From the NCBI RefSeq assembly GCF_002844575.1, contig NZ_PIQO01000007.1:62001-126000 (forward strand): a stretch of 64,000 nt of DNA, read 5' to 3'. This document shows, piece by piece, positions 61,728 to 64,000 of the stretch. The notes under the pieces are model-generated. The model was not told the origin of the DNA, did not search any database, and worked only from the letters and a program-made list of their open reading frames with translations. The translations under genes and the position numbers were made by a program. Positions within the stretch are counted from its first letter, which is position 1. Every line of letters starts with the position of its first letter. This DNA comes from Heyndrickxia camelliae. GTDB taxonomy: Bacteria; Bacillota; Bacilli; Bacillales; Bacillaceae_C.

Positions 61728-63140
61728 TTATAATGATATATTTGCTAATTCATATATTGCTCTTGCGTAAATTGCAGTAGCTTTTAATAAATCTTCTACC
61801 TCTATATATTCATCCTGCTGATGAGCTCTGTATTCTTTTCCAGGAAAGCATGCTCCAAATGCTACACCCTTCTCTATAAAGCGTGCATAGGTGGCCCCGC
61901 CAGAAGATAGAAGTGTTGGCTCAAGATTTGTTTCTTCTTGATATACTTTCTGCAATGCCTGAATCATTGGATCATCTCCATCAACAAAATGGGGGGATGA
62001 TTCACGATATTCTGCAATGCTGAATCCCTTATCTTCCACTGCCTTCACTATTTTCTCTTTTGTTTGTTTAAAATCCAAGGTTACCGGGCAGCGCATATTT
62101 AGAAATATAGTAGCTTCCCCATCGTGCTTATACTGAATAATACCAGGATTGACTGTAAGTGAGCCTGTTACATCATCTGAATAAGAAATTCCAATTTTCT
62201 CACCATAATAATCGTTATGCAGTTCTGATAAAAGCGATAAAAATGGTTGAACATCGGACTGAAGCTGAAATGAGGATAAAAATTCACCAAGTGCCGTTCC
62301 TGCATTTCGACCAGCAAAAGGTTCCATTGCATGAGCAGAGATACCAAAGAGAGAAAGCTTTATCTTATCTGTAAAAACTTCCATACTATGATGATATTGA
62401 TTTTCTTTGCAGTATTCCTCAAACTTTTCAGCCACTTCACTTATATTCCCGCTTAATATTGCTGTCGCCTGTTCCGGAACCATGTTTATTCTGGTACCTG
62501 CAGAAAAGGATACAAGATTTATGTTAGCTTTTGTGCTATGGCTAGATTTATTTTGAACAATTTTTATACTCATTTGCCCCTTCTCCGCGTTAATAATAGG
62601 GAAATCAGCATCTGGAGCAAATCCTAAGGTAGGCATTTTTTCTACTTGTTGATAATGCCTCATACAACTCATTCCACTTTCTTCATCCGTTCCAAAAATA
62701 ATACGTACATTCCTTTTCATCGGAAGTCCCAGCTCTTTCACCAACTTTAATCCATAAAATGCTGCCATCGTTGGTCCTTTATCATCAATCGAACCTCGAG
62801 CAAAAATTTTACCATCTCGAATGGTTGGTTCAAAAGGAGGACTCGACCAGTCTCCAGTAGCAGGTACGACATCTACATGACACAAAACCCCTACATGATC
62901 GTCATCTGTATAATTACCATGTTCTGCATACCCAGCAAAACCATCTACATTTTTCGTTTTGAATCCAGCCTCATTCGATAAATGTAATATATATTCTAGT
63001 GCTTTTCCTACGTTTTCCCCCATTGGATATTTCGATGTTTTCGTAGTTAAATCTTTCACACTTTCGATCTGCAGTAATCCAAATAAATCCTTGATTAATT
63101 CCTCTTTTCGGTTTTGCACTTCCTGATACCAATTCACCAT
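61728..63140 (-). CDS. pepV: Dipeptidase PepV (M20 family)
   Basis: A 470-residue cytoplasmic zinc dipeptidase. Metal ligands are visible: His and Asp in 'GVLCHVDVVPATGDWSSPPF', Asp in 'FARGSIDDKGPTMAAFYGLK', the catalytic Glu pair in 'IFGTDEESGMSCMRHY', Asp in 'FAPDADFPIINAEKG' and the last His in 'HQQDEYI'. The length and insert fit PepV. It cleaves dipeptides with broad specificity. GGGAG lies nine bases before the ATG. Confidence 0.9.
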   Translation of the reverse strand: MVNWYQEVQNRKEELIKDLFGLLQIESVKDLTTKTSKYPMGENVGKALEYILHLSNEAGFKTKNVDGFAGYAEHGNYTDDDHVGVLCHVDVVPATGDWSSPPFEPTIRDGKIFARGSIDDKGPTMAAFYGLKLVKELGLPMKRNVRIIFGTDEESGMSCMRHYQQVEKMPTLGFAPDADFPIINAEKGQMSIKIVQNKSSHSTKANINLVSFSAGTRINMVPEQATAILSGNISEVAEKFEEYCKENQYHHSMEVFTDKIKLSLFGISAHAMEPFAGRNAGTALGEFLSSFQLQSDVQPFLSLLSELHNDYYGEKIGISYSDDVTGSLTVNPGIIQYKHDGEATIFLNMRCPVTLDFKQTKEKIVKAVEDKGFSIAEYRESSPHFVDGDDPMIQALQKVYQEETNLEPTLLSSGGATYARFIEKGVAFGACFPGKEYRAHQQDEYIEVEDLLKATAIYARAIYELANISL

Positions 63141-63324
63141 TCCTTTTCACTCCCATTCGAACTTGATCTTTGCTTTTAAATATTTCAAATTTTTTAGTTT
63201 TCACCTTATTTTATCATAATCATTCTAGAACAGAACTTTTTGAGTATACTGTCCTTGTATAACAAATACGTTGATGTAGAACCTCTCTTATGAGGAATAA
63301 ATATATATTTGGAAGGTGAAACAC

Positions 63325-63936
63325 TTGAACAAAATGACAGGAATTTATGCGATTATTTTAGCTAGTGGCCAATCGAAAAGGATGGGCACCCCAAAGCTAT
63401 TATTGCAATGGAAAGGAATGTATATAATAGAACATATTCTTTCCAAAACAGTTTCCTTACCATTTGCAGGTCTAAAAGTCGTTATCCCTAAAGACAATGA
63501 ATCACTAAAAAAAACTGTATCCAATTATCCGTGTGATCCTATATACAACTTCTCTCCCAGCCTTGGGTTGGGATATAGTCTGTCGTTAGGAATTCGTTCC
63601 CTTCCTGCAGATGCAAAAGCTGCAATTATCCTCCTTGGTGATCAGCCCGGAATAGATTCAGAAGATATACAAAACCTCTGTACAGAATATGTTCTGAATG
63701 ACTTCTGCAATAACAAAGTCATCATGCAAACAAAATACCAGGATGGACAAATTGGTCATCCTATTCTCTTCAGCTCTCACTTTTTTCAAGCATTAACTGC
63801 TGCATCTGGAGATAGGGGAGGTAAGGATATCATTCAACGTAATCTCCGCTTTTTATCCATATGCCATAGTGACAATCTATATCCGGAAGACATTGATACA
63901 CCCCACGATTACCTGAAATTAATCCTTGAGGAATGA
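63325..63936 (+). CDS. MobA-like nucleotidyltransferase (molybdenum cofactor type)
   Basis: A 203-residue NTP transferase. The N-terminal 'AIILASGQSKRMGTPKLLLQ' is the nucleotide-binding signature of MocA/MobA/YgfJ-like molybdenum cofactor cytidylyl- or guanylyltransferases; 'IILLGDQPGID' carries the metal-binding Asp and 'DIDTPHDYLKL' closes the protein as in MocA. I prefer TTG 63325 (AAGGTG six bases upstream) to the GTG at 63316. No xanthine dehydrogenase or other moco genes are in the window; they could lie to the right. Confidence 0.82.
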   Translation: MNKMTGIYAIILASGQSKRMGTPKLLLQWKGMYIIEHILSKTVSLPFAGLKVVIPKDNESLKKTVSNYPCDPIYNFSPSLGLGYSLSLGIRSLPADAKAAIILLGDQPGIDSEDIQNLCTEYVLNDFCNNKVIMQTKYQDGQIGHPILFSSHFFQALTAASGDRGGKDIIQRNLRFLSICHSDNLYPEDIDTPHDYLKLILEE

Positions 63937-64000
63937 ACTCATTATTATTTTTTAAATCGTTTGCCTCTTACTTTCCCTTGTTGGTTAAATAACTATTTTG

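Overview
The window is chromosomal DNA from a low-GC, endospore-forming Firmicute, most likely a Bacillaceae. Evidence is strong AGGAGG-type ribosome binding sites, a spore-coat gene cluster (cotS, cotSA, cotB, cotH, two CotG-like genes, ytdA-ytcA-ytcB) with sigma-K promoters, a YjcZ-family sporulation peptide, WalR boxes before cell-wall hydrolase genes, and several gene neighbourhoods known from B. subtilis (ytcD/ytbD/ytbE, yfmL/yfmM). I cannot name the species.

Layout. 1-3.5 kb: a dabAB-type inorganic carbon uptake pair (dabA runs off the left edge) and a DUF2294 gene. 4-6.6 kb: a class I c-di-GMP riboswitch ahead of an unrecognised 96-residue gene, an aldose epimerase, small membrane proteins and a candidate C-rich small RNA. 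6.6-10.8 kb: a GNAT enzyme, an HxlR regulator divergent from an MFS exporter and aldo/keto reductase, a thioesterase and two tiny genes (a GPRF-repeat peptide and a YjcZ peptide). 11-16.5 kb: a decayed region with an oligoendopeptidase pseudogene, then a probable relic of an integrative element between a tRNA-Arg(CCU) gene and an eroded copy of its 3' half; it holds a sortase, a truncated LPXTG protein, an orphan sigI and an integrase tail. 17-20.6 kb: a GNAT enzyme, a small membrane protein and two tandem FolC-like ligases. 20.6-27.2 kb: a leftward operon (aminotransferase, ThDP enzyme, aldehyde dehydrogenase, lysine 6-dehydrogenase-like enzyme, then IclR) that reads as a lysine catabolic route. 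27-43 kb: mostly housekeeping or stress genes (flippase, SDR, bioY, map, NlpC/P60, two ABC-F proteins, one with an attenuator leader, an ECF sigma factor, a DEAD-box helicase, an amidase). 42.8-44.2 kb: an ArsB/NhaD-type permease.

44-59.3 kb is the spore-coat island. A CotSA glycosyltransferase carries a long Arg/Ser-repeat tail ending in a short motif that is also the end of CotB. Nearby are CotH, the kinase that phosphorylates Ser/Arg repeat coat proteins in B. subtilis, and two small CotG-like repeat proteins with a shared N-terminal motif. Nucleotide-sugar genes (ytdA-ytcA-ytcB) would feed coat glycosylation. A KinB-like sensor kinase and HelD lie between. The right end holds a cold-shock protein, a LysM-3D wall protein, a D-2-hydroxyacid dehydrogenase, PepV and a MobA-like nucleotidyltransferase.

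The items most worth a second look are the repeat-tailed CotSA/CotB/CotG set, the lysine-type operon with its unusual ThDP enzyme, the c-di-GMP riboswitch in front of an unknown protein, the tandem FolC paralogues, the candidate small RNA and the tRNA-associated relic.
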